Assembly: GCF_900117425.1 (NCBI RefSeq)
Contig: NZ_FPEH01000014.1
Coordinates: forward strand, 62,001-126,000
Origin: Novosphingobium sp. NDB2Meth1
GTDB taxonomy: Bacteria > Pseudomonadota > Alphaproteobacteria > Sphingomonadales > Sphingomonadaceae
Reading direction: 5' to 3'
Length of the DNA: 64,000 nucleotides
This document shows, one piece after another, positions 19,546-27,575 of the stretch. The notes under the pieces are model-generated. The model worked only from the letters and a program-made list of their open reading frames with translations. It had not been told where the DNA came from and searched no databases. Numbering within the stretch: the stretch's first letter is position 1; every line of letters begins with the position of its first letter. Both the position numbers and the translations under genes were made by a program.

Positions 19546-20250
19546 TTATCTAGCACGCCCGACGTCGCGTTCCAACAGCAGCTCGAACAGCAGCGCACCG
19601 ATCTGGCCATCCACCTCGCCATCGATGCGCGAGGGGCGCCAGCGGCGCTGGAAGGCGCGGACGGCGGCGCTGGGATCGGTGATGTCATATCCGAAGCGTT
19701 CGAGCGCGAGGTAGAAGGCGCCGGGGTTGTCGAACACCAGCTGGATGGCGAGCTTGGGCTTGGCGAGCGCCAGCCGGTAGCGGGCGAGGAGGTCCCAAGG
19801 GAACAGCTCGCCCGGATCTTCCTTGCGCGCCGGGGCAACATCGGAGTGGCCGACCACGTTGGCGCGGGGGATGTCGTGCCGCTTCACGATGTCGGCGAGG
19901 AGCGGGATCAGCGCTTCCATCTGGGCTTCGGGAAACGGGCGATAGCCGAATTCGTGGCCGGGATTGACGAGCTCGATGCCGATGCTCGCCGAGTTCACAT
20001 CGGTGATCCCGCGCCATGAGGAACGGCCGGCATGCCAGGCGCGTTTCTCTTCGGCGACTAGGCGGGTGACGGTGCCGTCCTCGTCGATCATGTAGTGCGC
20101 CGAGACTTCCGCAGCCGGATCGCACAGGCGCTCCAGCGCTTCGTCCGCCGTGCGCATACCGGTATAATGCAGGACCACCATGGAAACGGGCAACTTGCGC
20201 TCGTTCCAGTTAGGCGAGGGGACCTCGCGGTGGACCAGCCAGCGGTTCAT
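19546..20250 (-). CDS. N-acetylmuramoyl-L-alanine amidase with peptidoglycan-binding domain (AmpD/AmiD-like)
   Basis: A 234-residue zinc amidase of the amidase_2 family, which cleaves the bond between MurNAc and the stem peptide in cell wall fragments. Zinc-site blocks are VVLHYTGM (His28), NVVGHSDVAPARKEDPG (His and Asp). A short PG_binding_1-like region closes the protein (about residues 195-230, VRAFQRRWRPSRIDGEVD). No signal peptide is obvious, so a cytoplasmic recycling role like AmpD is possible, although the C-terminal domain resembles AmiD. The stop abuts rnpB; chpT lies 15 bp upstream on the same strand. Confidence 0.88.
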   Translation of the reverse strand: MNRWLVHREVPSPNWNERKLPVSMVVLHYTGMRTADEALERLCDPAAEVSAHYMIDEDGTVTRLVAEEKRAWHAGRSSWRGITDVNSASIGIELVNPGHEFGYRPFPEAQMEALIPLLADIVKRHDIPRANVVGHSDVAPARKEDPGELFPWDLLARYRLALAKPKLAIQLVFDNPGAFYLALERFGYDITDPSAAVRAFQRRWRPSRIDGEVDGQIGALLFELLLERDVGRAR

Positions 20251-20265
20251 CGGCGCTCTTGATCC

Positions 20266-20922
20266 TCAGGCCGAGACGGGCAGCATCGCCCCCATGACGA
20301 GTGCCTCGGGCGCGGCGTGGTACTGGAGCGTGCCGCCCAGCATGTCGACCAGGCCGCGCAGCATCGCGGCGGGCGCGGTGCGGCTGGAGAGTTCCTCCGC
20401 CGGCAATTGGCCTTCGAGCGCGAGGCCGATAGTGCGATCGAACACCACGCGGGCGCCAGTGGCGCGGATCACGATCTCGCTGCTGGGCTTCGCACCATCG
20501 GTGCGCAGTTCCGCCGCGATATCGAGCGTGCCGCCGCGAACCAGCGCCTCGATGCCGATCAGCGCGAGGTTGAGCAGGGTCTTGACCGCGGGCTTGGGCA
20601 GGCTGTCTCCGGCGAGCGCCCAGTTGGCCTGGATGCGTCCGTTGTTGCCGACCAGCGCGTCGATCAGCTGGCGTGCTTCGGCGAGCGGCACCATGTCGCC
20701 AAAGCCGCCCGCCGCGCCGAAGGCGAGGCGGAAGAAGCGCAGCTTGTCCGCCGAGATGCGCGCGCTCTGCTCCAGCAGTTCGAAGCACTTCTGGCGCATC
20801 TCGGGGTCCTTCTCGTCGGCGAGGAGTTCAAGACCATTGGTAAGTGCGCCGACGGGGGAGAGCATGTCATGGCACAGCCGCGAGCAGAGCAGGCTGGCGA
20901 GTTCGAGCGAATCGGGGGTCAT
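20266..20922 (-). CDS. chpT: Histidine phosphotransferase ChpT
   Basis: A 218-residue phosphorelay protein that passes phosphate from the hybrid kinase CckA to CtrA and CpdR. The phospho-accepting His18 sits in the invariant block SRLCHDMLSPVGAL. The C-terminal part has a degenerate kinase-like fold, as known for Caulobacter ChpT. The length matches. The gene lies 15 bp upstream of the peptidoglycan amidase gene on the same strand, probably in one transcript. Its presence means that the CckA-ChpT-CtrA system operates here, which makes CtrA boxes in this genome meaningful. Confidence 0.92.
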   Translation of the reverse strand: MTPDSLELASLLCSRLCHDMLSPVGALTNGLELLADEKDPEMRQKCFELLEQSARISADKLRFFRLAFGAAGGFGDMVPLAEARQLIDALVGNNGRIQANWALAGDSLPKPAVKTLLNLALIGIEALVRGGTLDIAAELRTDGAKPSSEIVIRATGARVVFDRTIGLALEGQLPAEELSSRTAPAAMLRGLVDMLGGTLQYHAAPEALVMGAMLPVSA

Positions 20923-21065
20923 GTTCAGAATTCAGGCCTTTTCGCTGAAGAGGTTGACACGGTTGACACAGTCCTGAGCGAAATGCGCAAAGCCCCGGTC
21001 AGAGCCATCTGGAAGCCATCACGAAGCATGGAGGGATGGGGCAGGCGTGACATCACTTACCAGCC

Positions 21066-21878
21066 TTAACCCTCCTTGAAGCGGTAGGAAAGCGCTTCGA
21101 ACCCGGATGGGGCATCGCGCCACAGGCTGACGTCTCCCCCCGCGGCAATCGCCCAGATGCGGCCATCGCCGGAAGCCATGGCGGCATCGGTCTCGGAGGG
21201 GCAGGCAAGGCCATTGGGGTGCGAATGGAAGTAGCCGATCAGCTCTGGTCCACCCGCGCGCGCGGCCTTGTGGGCGGCGATCAGCGCGGCAGGATCGATC
21301 TCGAAATGGCGATGCGGTTGGGGGTGTACGTTGGCTGCGCGCTCGGCGGCGATGATGTGGCTGGCCGTGCCGAAGAGCAGGCCGCAGGCTTCGTTCGGGT
21401 GGGCCTGCGTGGCGGCATGCAGGATAGCGGCATGGGCTTGGGGTGAGAGGGTGGTTTGCACTGGTGCTGAAGTTTTGTTCGGCTGTTCGCCCTTTGACAA
21501 GCTCAGGATGACCTCATCAAGAGCAGCGGATCTTTCTTCCCCCAAGGATCCATCCCCACCCCGCTCATCCTGAGCTTGTCGAAGGATGGTGGCGCGACCT
21601 TGCCGATTACGGGCAAGCTCCGAAACCAATGCCCAATCTCCCGCAATCAGTGCTTCCTTCTTGGCTCGGCTCCAGCCTTTGATCTTCCGCTCCGCTGCAA
21701 AAGCATCATCGCGGCTGTCGAAACGTTCGCACCACACCAAAACCAAAGGCCGGCGGCGCGCAGTATAGCCGCCGGTCACGCCGGTCTGGTGCTGTCCGAT
21801 GCGCTGTTCGAGGTTGTCGGTATGACCGGCGTAGTATGAACCATCGGCGCAACGCAGCAGGTAGGTGTGAAAGCCCAT
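21066..21878 (-). CDS. GIY-YIG nuclease domain fused to JAMM (M67) metallopeptidase domain through a translated repeat
   Basis: A 270-residue reading frame with two unrelated domains. Residues 1-85 form a GIY-YIG endonuclease domain of the short UvrC-like family (HTYLLRCADGSYYAGHT). Residues 141-270 form a JAB/MPN metallopeptidase with a complete JAMM motif: Glu in PNEACGLL and H-x-H-x10-D in HSHPNGLACPSETD. The linker (about 97-133) is a translated copy of an inverted repeat element (ILRQAQDERG on one side, ILSLSKGE on the other). A GTG at 21461 could start the metallopeptidase alone. The simplest history is insertion of the repeat between two neighbouring genes, leaving one open frame. Substrates of both halves are unknown. 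Confidence 0.75.
   Translation of the reverse strand: MGFHTYLLRCADGSYYAGHTDNLEQRIGQHQTGVTGGYTARRRPLVLVWCERFDSRDDAFAAERKIKGWSRAKKEALIAGDWALVSELARNRQGRATILRQAQDERGGDGSLGEERSAALDEVILSLSKGEQPNKTSAPVQTTLSPQAHAAILHAATQAHPNEACGLLFGTASHIIAAERAANVHPQPHRHFEIDPAALIAAHKAARAGGPELIGYFHSHPNGLACPSETDAAMASGDGRIWAIAAGGDVSLWRDAPSGFEALSYRFKEG
21492..21589. repeat. MITE-like inverted repeat element inside the GIY-YIG/JAMM gene
   Basis: The arm CTTTGACAAGCTCAGGATGA (21492-21511) is mirrored by CTCATCCTGAGCTTGTCGAAG (21564-21584) at the other end of an element of about 98 bp. The same arms occur in a second element at 21906-21987. The element contributes about 33 codons to the fusion gene without a stop. Confidence 0.75.
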
Positions 21879-21905
21879 GCTGCTGGGCTAGCGTTGTGAA
21901 TGGTG

Positions 21906-21987
21906 CTTCGACAAGCTCAGCACGAGCGGTTTTGGTTGGAACCGGGATGGGATAGCATCCGCTTGTCCTGAGCCTGTCGAAGGATGC
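21906..21987. repeat. Second copy of the inverted repeat element
   Basis: CTTCGACAAGCTCAGCACGAG (21906-21926) faces GTCCTGAGCCTGTCGAAGGA (21965-21984) in inverse order, an element of about 82 bp. It lies between the start of the GIY-YIG/JAMM gene and the GNAT relic, 314 bp from the copy inside the fusion gene. Confidence 0.75.
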
Positions 21988-21997
21988 TACCTGTCCA

Positions 21998-22240
21998 TCA
22001 GCCGCCCAGCCGCTTCCAGAGGACGATCTTGTCGTTACCGTCCTCGTAGAAGTCGCGGATGCGCGCTTCGCGGGTGAAGCCGAGCGCGGCATAGAACGCC
22101 TGCGTCGCCGTGTAGCCCTCGAGGCTGGACGTCTCCACGATCAGCACCCGGTTGCCCGCTGTGACGAGCCGTGTGGCCAGTTCGGCGATGAGGGCGGTGC
22201 CCACCCCCTCATTCTGCCGCGCGGGATCGACCGCGATGCC
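21998..22240 (-). pseudogene. C-terminal relic of a GNAT acetyltransferase
   Basis: The minus-strand frame encodes the acetyl-CoA binding half of a GNAT enzyme (GIAVDPARQNEGVGTALIAE, then the YTATQAFYAALGFTREARI motif) and ends normally with a stop at 21998. The N-terminal half is missing. Above residue block GIAVDP the frame turns into unrelated sequence (repeat-like, Arg/Pro-rich) and meets a TGA near 22292. A GTG at 22204 would give only 68 residues, too few for a working fold. It lies in a repeat-rich stretch between the fusion gene and the RTX gene. Confidence 0.7.
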
Positions 22241-22443
22241 GGGTCTGGTCGGGAACCGCTCCCCGCAAGCGGGGGAGCGCGCATCAGAGGGTCATCTAAT
22301 CACCATCGCCGGGTCGTTGCCCGACGTCGGAGGGCTGATGTGGGGGGGCAAGCGGCGGTCAATCGTTCCACCCTGAGGGCTGACATAAAACGGTATCAAT
22401 CCGCTGGAATGGTCGAAATTGGTTGTGGTCCGGGGGAAATGTC
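22241..22443. other. Intergenic region before the RTX gene
   Basis: No gene is seen. It includes a short inverted repeat (CTCCCCGCAAGCGGGGGAG, 22259-22277), which may be another repeat remnant or a terminator without T-run. The promoter of the RTX gene should lie near 22330-22430. GGGGGAAA just before 22444 is its ribosome binding site. Confidence 0.4.
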
Positions 22444-25098
22444 ATGGCGGTGTACAATAGTCTCGGGACCACATGGTCCAACAACGACCCCTTGGCGACC
22501 GAGCAGCAAACCATGATCGGGCGGCTTTCGGGCGGCCGGTACGTGGTGGTGTGGGTCGATGGAAACAGCGGCGCGAACAATATTCTCGCGCAGGTTTTCA
22601 ATGCCAACGGCACTACCGCAGGCGGGCAGTTCTTGGTCAATGACCCGCCCAATCCCGCCGAGCAGCGCTTCAAGCTCAACCCCAGCGTAACGGCGCTGGA
22701 CGACGGCAAGTTCGTGATTGCGTGGGAGGAGAGCGGCAGGGGCACGAATGGCAGCGGCATCGTCGCGCATGCCTATGACGAGGATGGTACGTCGCTCGGC
22801 GATCCCTTCCTTGCGGGAAGTTATTCGAGCGCGCTCATTTCCGGTGCTGCGGCTCCGCGGATCGTCGCGGCCGGGGGCGATCAGTTCTATGTGCTGTCGC
22901 GGACGTCGCTGCCCAACGAAAACATCAATGTCTTTGCGCAACTGGTCGATTCATCCGGGACGATCCTGAGCGGGTTCACACAGATCAGCACGACGCCGAC
23001 AAGCCAGTCGCAAATCATTGCTTTTGACGCTGCTCGGCTCACCAGCGGGTCCTTTGCCGTTTCCTATCTGAAGTTTGATGGCCCGCCAGCGTCCCCCACC
23101 GCGTCAATCGTCGTCCGGATTGCCGACGCGGCGCTGCAGGTGCTCGGTCCCGAAATCGTGGTCGATGGATCTGCGTCTTACGCCCTCGGCACGGCCAGGG
23201 AATCCGTATCGATCGCCGCGCTTGCCGATGGCGGCTTCGCGGTGAACTGGGTGGAGAATTCCGCGCGAGCCGGCTTTGCGACCGATGTCTGGGTTCAGCT
23301 CTATGGCAGTTCCGGCACTGCAGCGGGCGCGCCGATCCTCGTGCAATCCGTTCCTGGCGGTTCCATCAACTCGGATGTCGCCGCGCTCGACGACGGCAAC
23401 TTTCTGGTTACGTGGCAAAACAGCGCTTCGAGCAACGGAGCCGGCTTGTATGGTCAGGCCTTTGACGGGACCGGAACCAGAGCCGGCCTGACGTTCCAGC
23501 TTGACCCGGGTTCCCACACCTCGGTGCAGATAACCGGCGTCGATGGCGGCGGGTTTGCGGCAACCGCGCTCGACTCCCGGACGAGCAGCGGCTCCGCCAT
23601 CGCCCGACTGTTCAGCACCGGCAGCGTGCAGGCGACGAGCGGCAACGATATCATCGTGGTGCGTCCGGATCACATCGGTGCGATCTCCGGCCTTGGCGGC
23701 GATGACCTGATCTATGGTGACGACACCGACAATATCCTGCGCGGCGGCGCGGGCGACGACACGCTGGTGGGCGGACAAGGCAACGACATTCTGGATGGCG
23801 GCGCAAACAATGACACCGCGGTGTTCGGCGGAGCGGCCAGCAACTACCAGATCGTGCAGACCGGCACCGCCCAGTTTGAGGTGAGCCTGCGCAATGGCGG
23901 TTATACGGGCGTGCGGACGGTGATCAATGTCGAGCATCTGCGCTTTGCCGACAAGACCATCGATCTGATTTCGGCCGGTGCCGGCACCGGCACCACCGGC
24001 AACGACGTGCTGACAGGCGGCACGGGCGATGATGTGCTGCGCGGGCTCGGCGGCAATGACCAGCTGATCGGGCTGGGCGGCAACGACAGGCTCGATGGCG
24101 GGACCGGCAACGACACCATGACCGGCGGCAGCGGCGATGACACCTATGTGGTGGACAGTGCCACCGACAGGGTGATCGAACTGGCCAACGAGGGAACCGA
24201 CACGGTGCAGACCGCGCTCGCGACCTACCGGCTGGGCAGCTTCGTCGAGAACCTGACGTTCACCTATGCCGATGCCGGCACCTACAGCGGCTACGGAAAC
24301 ACGCTGGATAACGTGATAACCGGCGCTGCGGGAACGGACTCGCTGTTCGGCGTGGACGGCAATGACGTGCTGAAGGGGCTTGGCGGTGCCGACACGCTCA
24401 ACGGCGGCGCCGGCAATGACACGCTGGATGGCGGCACAGGCATCGATACGCTGATCGGCGGCACGGGGGATGATCGCTACATCGTCGACAACAGCCTTGA
24501 TATCGTGCGCGAGGGCGTGGCTGCCGGGACCGACACAGTCGAAGCGTCGGCCAGTTTCACGCTCGCGATCAATGTCGAGAACCTGATCCTGACCGGCACC
24601 GCCGCGATCGACGGAACGGGAAGCAGGGACGCCAACGTGCTGACCGGCAACGCGGGCAACAATGTCCTGTCCGGTCTGGGCGGTGCGGACACCATCGACG
24701 GTGGCGCGGGCAACGATATGCTGGACGGTGGCACCGGGCAGGACCGGCTGACGGGCGGGCTGGGCAACGACACCTTCGTCTTTTCGACGCTTTCGAGCAC
24801 GACCCTTGGCAGCTCTCTCGATATCGTGACCGACTTCACGGCCAGCGACGGCGACAAGCTCGCCTTCAGCAAGACGGTGTTCACGGCGCTGGGCGCAGTT
24901 GGTGCGCTGGGTGCCGACGCGTTCTATGCGGGTACGGCGGCGCACGATGCGACGGACCGGATCATCTACAACCAGGCCACCGGGAACGTGTTCTACGATC
25001 CCGATGGCACCGGCAGCAGGGCCGCCGTGCTGATCGCGACGCTCGGCGATACGGTGCGCCCGGCGTTGTCGTTCACTGACATTCTGATTGTTGCCTGA
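22444..25098 (+). CDS. Large RTX (hemolysin-type calcium-binding) secreted protein
   Basis: An 884-residue acidic protein, poor in Cys and Lys. The first 400 residues contain at least five degenerate units of about 50 residues, each with a core like FVIAWEES or FLVTWQN followed by a G-x-L-x-G-Q-x-F type strand; this suggests a beta-propeller-like head. From about residue 425 to 820 there are blocks of nonapeptide GGxGxDxxx calcium-binding repeats, for example GGAGDDTLVGGQGNDILDGG. A C-terminal region without repeats probably holds the type I secretion signal. No enzyme motif is visible. An adhesin or surface layer role is possible. No HlyB/HlyD/TolC secretion genes are adjacent; the nearest TolC-like gene is at 39986. 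Confidence 0.88.
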   Translation: MAVYNSLGTTWSNNDPLATEQQTMIGRLSGGRYVVVWVDGNSGANNILAQVFNANGTTAGGQFLVNDPPNPAEQRFKLNPSVTALDDGKFVIAWEESGRGTNGSGIVAHAYDEDGTSLGDPFLAGSYSSALISGAAAPRIVAAGGDQFYVLSRTSLPNENINVFAQLVDSSGTILSGFTQISTTPTSQSQIIAFDAARLTSGSFAVSYLKFDGPPASPTASIVVRIADAALQVLGPEIVVDGSASYALGTARESVSIAALADGGFAVNWVENSARAGFATDVWVQLYGSSGTAAGAPILVQSVPGGSINSDVAALDDGNFLVTWQNSASSNGAGLYGQAFDGTGTRAGLTFQLDPGSHTSVQITGVDGGGFAATALDSRTSSGSAIARLFSTGSVQATSGNDIIVVRPDHIGAISGLGGDDLIYGDDTDNILRGGAGDDTLVGGQGNDILDGGANNDTAVFGGAASNYQIVQTGTAQFEVSLRNGGYTGVRTVINVEHLRFADKTIDLISAGAGTGTTGNDVLTGGTGDDVLRGLGGNDQLIGLGGNDRLDGGTGNDTMTGGSGDDTYVVDSATDRVIELANEGTDTVQTALATYRLGSFVENLTFTYADAGTYSGYGNTLDNVITGAAGTDSLFGVDGNDVLKGLGGADTLNGGAGNDTLDGGTGIDTLIGGTGDDRYIVDNSLDIVREGVAAGTDTVEASASFTLAINVENLILTGTAAIDGTGSRDANVLTGNAGNNVLSGLGGADTIDGGAGNDMLDGGTGQDRLTGGLGNDTFVFSTLSSTTLGSSLDIVTDFTASDGDKLAFSKTVFTALGAVGALGADAFYAGTAAHDATDRIIYNQATGNVFYDPDGTGSRAAVLIATLGDTVRPALSFTDILIVA

Positions 25099-25119
25099 AG
25101 GCTGGCGCGCGCGTCCGGT

Positions 25120-25896
25120 TCAGGCGGCGAGGCGGTCCAGCCCTACGAGGCGGCGGCCTTCTGCGGTCTTGATCGAGAAGTCGGTGCCGAGGAACGGGTC
25201 TGCCGCCGGGGTGCAGAGCCACGCTACGGCTTCGGCAGCCGCTTCGGCCGAAATGTAGGCGCTGTCGGCAAGGCGGCTGACCGGATTGAGGCCGGAGGAG
25301 CGGATCGCTGCCTGCATCTCGCCCGCGACCGGACCCGGCGAGAGGCCGATCGAGCGCAGGCCCTGCTCGCCATACTCCTTGTGGAGGTGGCGGGTGAGCA
25401 TCTGCACCGCCGCCTTGGTCGCGCAGTAGTGGCTCCAGCCTTCCATCGGGGCATTGGCCGCGCCCGAGTTCATCGCGAGGAACGTGCCGCGGCTGTCCAG
25501 CAGCGCGGCGAGCGCGGCGCGCGCGGTGTTGTAGACGCCCTTGAGGTTGACGTCGACGACCGCGCTCCACGCGGCGGGATCGCTGTCACCCAGCCGGGCG
25601 ATGGGTTCGATCGAGCCGGCATTGGCGATCACGATATCGAGACGGCCATGGTGGGCCAGAGTGGCGGCCATCGCGGCCTCGACAGCCGTGTAGTCAGTGA
25701 CGTCGACGGCGAGCGCATCGGCGCTGCCACCAGCGGCGCGGAGCGTGGTGGCGGTGGCTTCGGCGGCTGCGAGGCTGCGCGCGGTGGCGACGACGTGGGC
25801 ACCAGCTGCGGCAAGACGGGCGGCGATGGCGGCGCCGATACCGCGATTGGCGCCGGTGATGAGGGCCACGCGGCCAGTGAGATCGATGGGGTTCAT
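25120..25896 (-). CDS. Short-chain dehydrogenase/reductase
   Basis: A 258-residue classical SDR. The cofactor motif TGANRGIG lies at 14-21, NAG at 92-94, the catalytic Ser at 144, and Tyr157 and Lys161 in HYCATKAAV. Ala-Arg after the second strand suggests NADP(H). The gene starts 15 bp after the azoreductase stop on the same strand, so both form an operon divergent from a LysR gene. The substrate is not evident; an aldehyde, quinone or ketone reductase function would fit the azoR context. Confidence 0.85.
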   Translation of the reverse strand: MNPIDLTGRVALITGANRGIGAAIAARLAAAGAHVVATARSLAAAEATATTLRAAGGSADALAVDVTDYTAVEAAMAATLAHHGRLDIVIANAGSIEPIARLGDSDPAAWSAVVDVNLKGVYNTARAALAALLDSRGTFLAMNSGAANAPMEGWSHYCATKAAVQMLTRHLHKEYGEQGLRSIGLSPGPVAGEMQAAIRSSGLNPVSRLADSAYISAEAAAEAVAWLCTPAADPFLGTDFSIKTAEGRRLVGLDRLAA

Positions 25897-25911
25897 GGGG
25901 TCAGTCTCCGT

Positions 25912-26529
25912 TCAGGCGGCGAACGCTGCGATCACGCGGCGGGTTTCGACCATGGCAGCTTCGAGCATGACGGCATCGCCCGTGGTTGCCTCGACGCTGA
26001 CGACGTGGACTTCGGTGAAGCCAAGGAAGCCGAACAGGGTCTGGAGGTAGGGGCGCACCAGATCGAGCGCGGCAAGCGCGCCATCCGGGCCGTAGCCGCC
26101 GGCGCCATAGGCAATTGCGATGGTGACTCGCTTGCCGGTGACGAGGCCGGTGAAGCTGGTGCCATCATAGCTGAAAGTGGCGTTGATGCGCACGATCTGG
26201 TCGACCCAGGCCTTGAGCGCGGCGGGAATGCTGAAGTTGTACATCGGCGTGGTCACCAGCACGTCGTCTGCGCCCATGAGTTCGGCAATCAGCGCATCGG
26301 AAAGGGCGGTGGCGGCGCGCAGCTCGTCGGTCATGGCATCGGCGGGGGTGTAGAACCCGGCGATGGTCGGCGCGGTGATCTGCGGGATCGCGCTCGCGGC
26401 GAGATCGCGGTGAACGACGGTGCCGCCGGGGTGGGCCGCGCGCCAGGCGGCTTCGTAGGCGTGGCCGAGGTCGCGCGAATGCGAGCCTTCGGTGCGGGCG
26501 CTGGCGTCGATACGGAGAAGTGTGGTCAT
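25912..26529 (-). CDS. azoR: FMN-dependent NADH-azoreductase / quinone reductase
   Basis: A 205-residue flavodoxin-fold protein of the AzoR family, which reduces quinones and azo compounds with NADH in the cytoplasm. The N-terminal phosphate-binding loop (DASARTEGSHSRDL) and the FMN-contact motif TPMYNFSIP are present, as is the GGYG region. The ATG at 26529 is preceded by AAGG and fits the family start. It leads an operon with the SDR and is divergent from the LysR regulator at 26637, a common layout for electrophile- or quinone-responsive pairs. Confidence 0.9.
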   Translation of the reverse strand: MTTLLRIDASARTEGSHSRDLGHAYEAAWRAAHPGGTVVHRDLAASAIPQITAPTIAGFYTPADAMTDELRAATALSDALIAELMGADDVLVTTPMYNFSIPAALKAWVDQIVRINATFSYDGTSFTGLVTGKRVTIAIAYGAGGYGPDGALAALDLVRPYLQTLFGFLGFTEVHVVSVEATTGDAVMLEAAMVETRRVIAAFAA

Positions 26530-26636
26530 AGGGAGGGCCTTCTCTGGAGTGGATGGCTCGCAGGTATTGCCGCTCGTGAAATTGAAAAAGGCGGGCGTTT
26601 GCGATATACCTTTGCGCAATACGCAAAGGTGGGCGC

Positions 26637-27551
26637 ATGGACATCGAGACGCTGCGGATATTCGCCGAGGTGGCGCACCGGGGGAGCTTCTCCGAAGTCG
26701 CGCGCACCAGGGGTACCGAGCCATCGTCGATCTCGCGCGCGGTGGGGGTGATCGAGGCGGAGCTGGGCGAGCGCCTGTTTCACCGCACCACGCGCAAGCT
26801 TTCGCTGACCGAGGCGGGCGCGCTCTATCTCGCGCGGATCGAGCCGCTGGTGGCGCAGCTGGAGGAAGCCGGGGCGGAAGCGCGGGCGATCGGACGCGGG
26901 CCGGTGGGGACGCTGCGGCTTTCGGTCTCGGTCGCCTACGGGATGGTGCGCGTGATGCCGATGCTGGCGCGCTTCCGCGCGCGCTATCCGGAGCTGACGG
27001 TCGAGCTGCTGATGAGCGACACGCAAGTCGATCTGGTGCGCGAGGGGATCGATCTGGCGGTACGGCTGGCTCCGGCGGTGGAAGCGAACCTTATCGCGAC
27101 GCGGCTGGTATCGACGCGCTACAGGGTGGTGGCGGCGCCGGAATGGCTGGCTGCGCATCCGCTTGCTGTTCCGGCTGATCTGGCGGCTTGCGAGGTTTTG
27201 CGGTTCACGTTGGCGGGCTTTCGTGACCGCTGGATTTTCCGCGATGAGAGAGGTGCCGAAGAAGTGGTGCCGGTCGGCGGGCGGCTGCTGATCTCAAGCG
27301 CGCTGGGGCTGCGCGAGGCGGCGCTGGCGGGGATGGGGCCGGCGTTGCTGGCGGACTGGATGATTGCGGACGATCTGGCTGCGGGCCGACTGGTCGATTG
27401 CTTTCCGGCGCATGATGTGGCGGCGACCGACTTCGACACCGGCGTCTGGGCGATCTATCCGAGCCGGAATTTCCTGCCGGGCAAAGTCCGCGCGATGCTC
27501 GATTTCCTGCGGGCGGAACTGCCGAAGCCCCAGGTTCTTGCGGGGCGCTGA
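26637..27551 (+). CDS. LysR-family transcriptional regulator
   Basis: A 304-residue LysR-type regulator. The winged helix-turn-helix covers about residues 1-60 (FAEVAHRGSFSEVARTRG, then SSISRAVGVIEAELG), and the remainder is the periplasmic-binding-like effector domain. It is transcribed divergently from azoR-SDR with a 107-bp gap, so it very likely controls that operon and itself. The effector is unknown; quinones or related electrophiles are the obvious guess from the target genes. Confidence 0.9.
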   Translation: MDIETLRIFAEVAHRGSFSEVARTRGTEPSSISRAVGVIEAELGERLFHRTTRKLSLTEAGALYLARIEPLVAQLEEAGAEARAIGRGPVGTLRLSVSVAYGMVRVMPMLARFRARYPELTVELLMSDTQVDLVREGIDLAVRLAPAVEANLIATRLVSTRYRVVAAPEWLAAHPLAVPADLAACEVLRFTLAGFRDRWIFRDERGAEEVVPVGGRLLISSALGLREAALAGMGPALLADWMIADDLAAGRLVDCFPAHDVAATDFDTGVWAIYPSRNFLPGKVRAMLDFLRAELPKPQVLAGR

Positions 27552-27575
27552 CACGCTTCCCATATCGCACGAACC

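Noticed and set aside
23690..24770. Regularly spaced DNA repeats that could be taken for a CRISPR array
   Set aside because: They are codons of the RTX nonapeptide repeats, degenerate and in frame, without identical repeats or spacers. No cas genes are in the window.
23104..24945. Minus-strand frame of 613 codons opposite the RTX gene
   Set aside because: Results from the repeated GGC/GAC codons of the calcium-binding repeats; no start context and no family.
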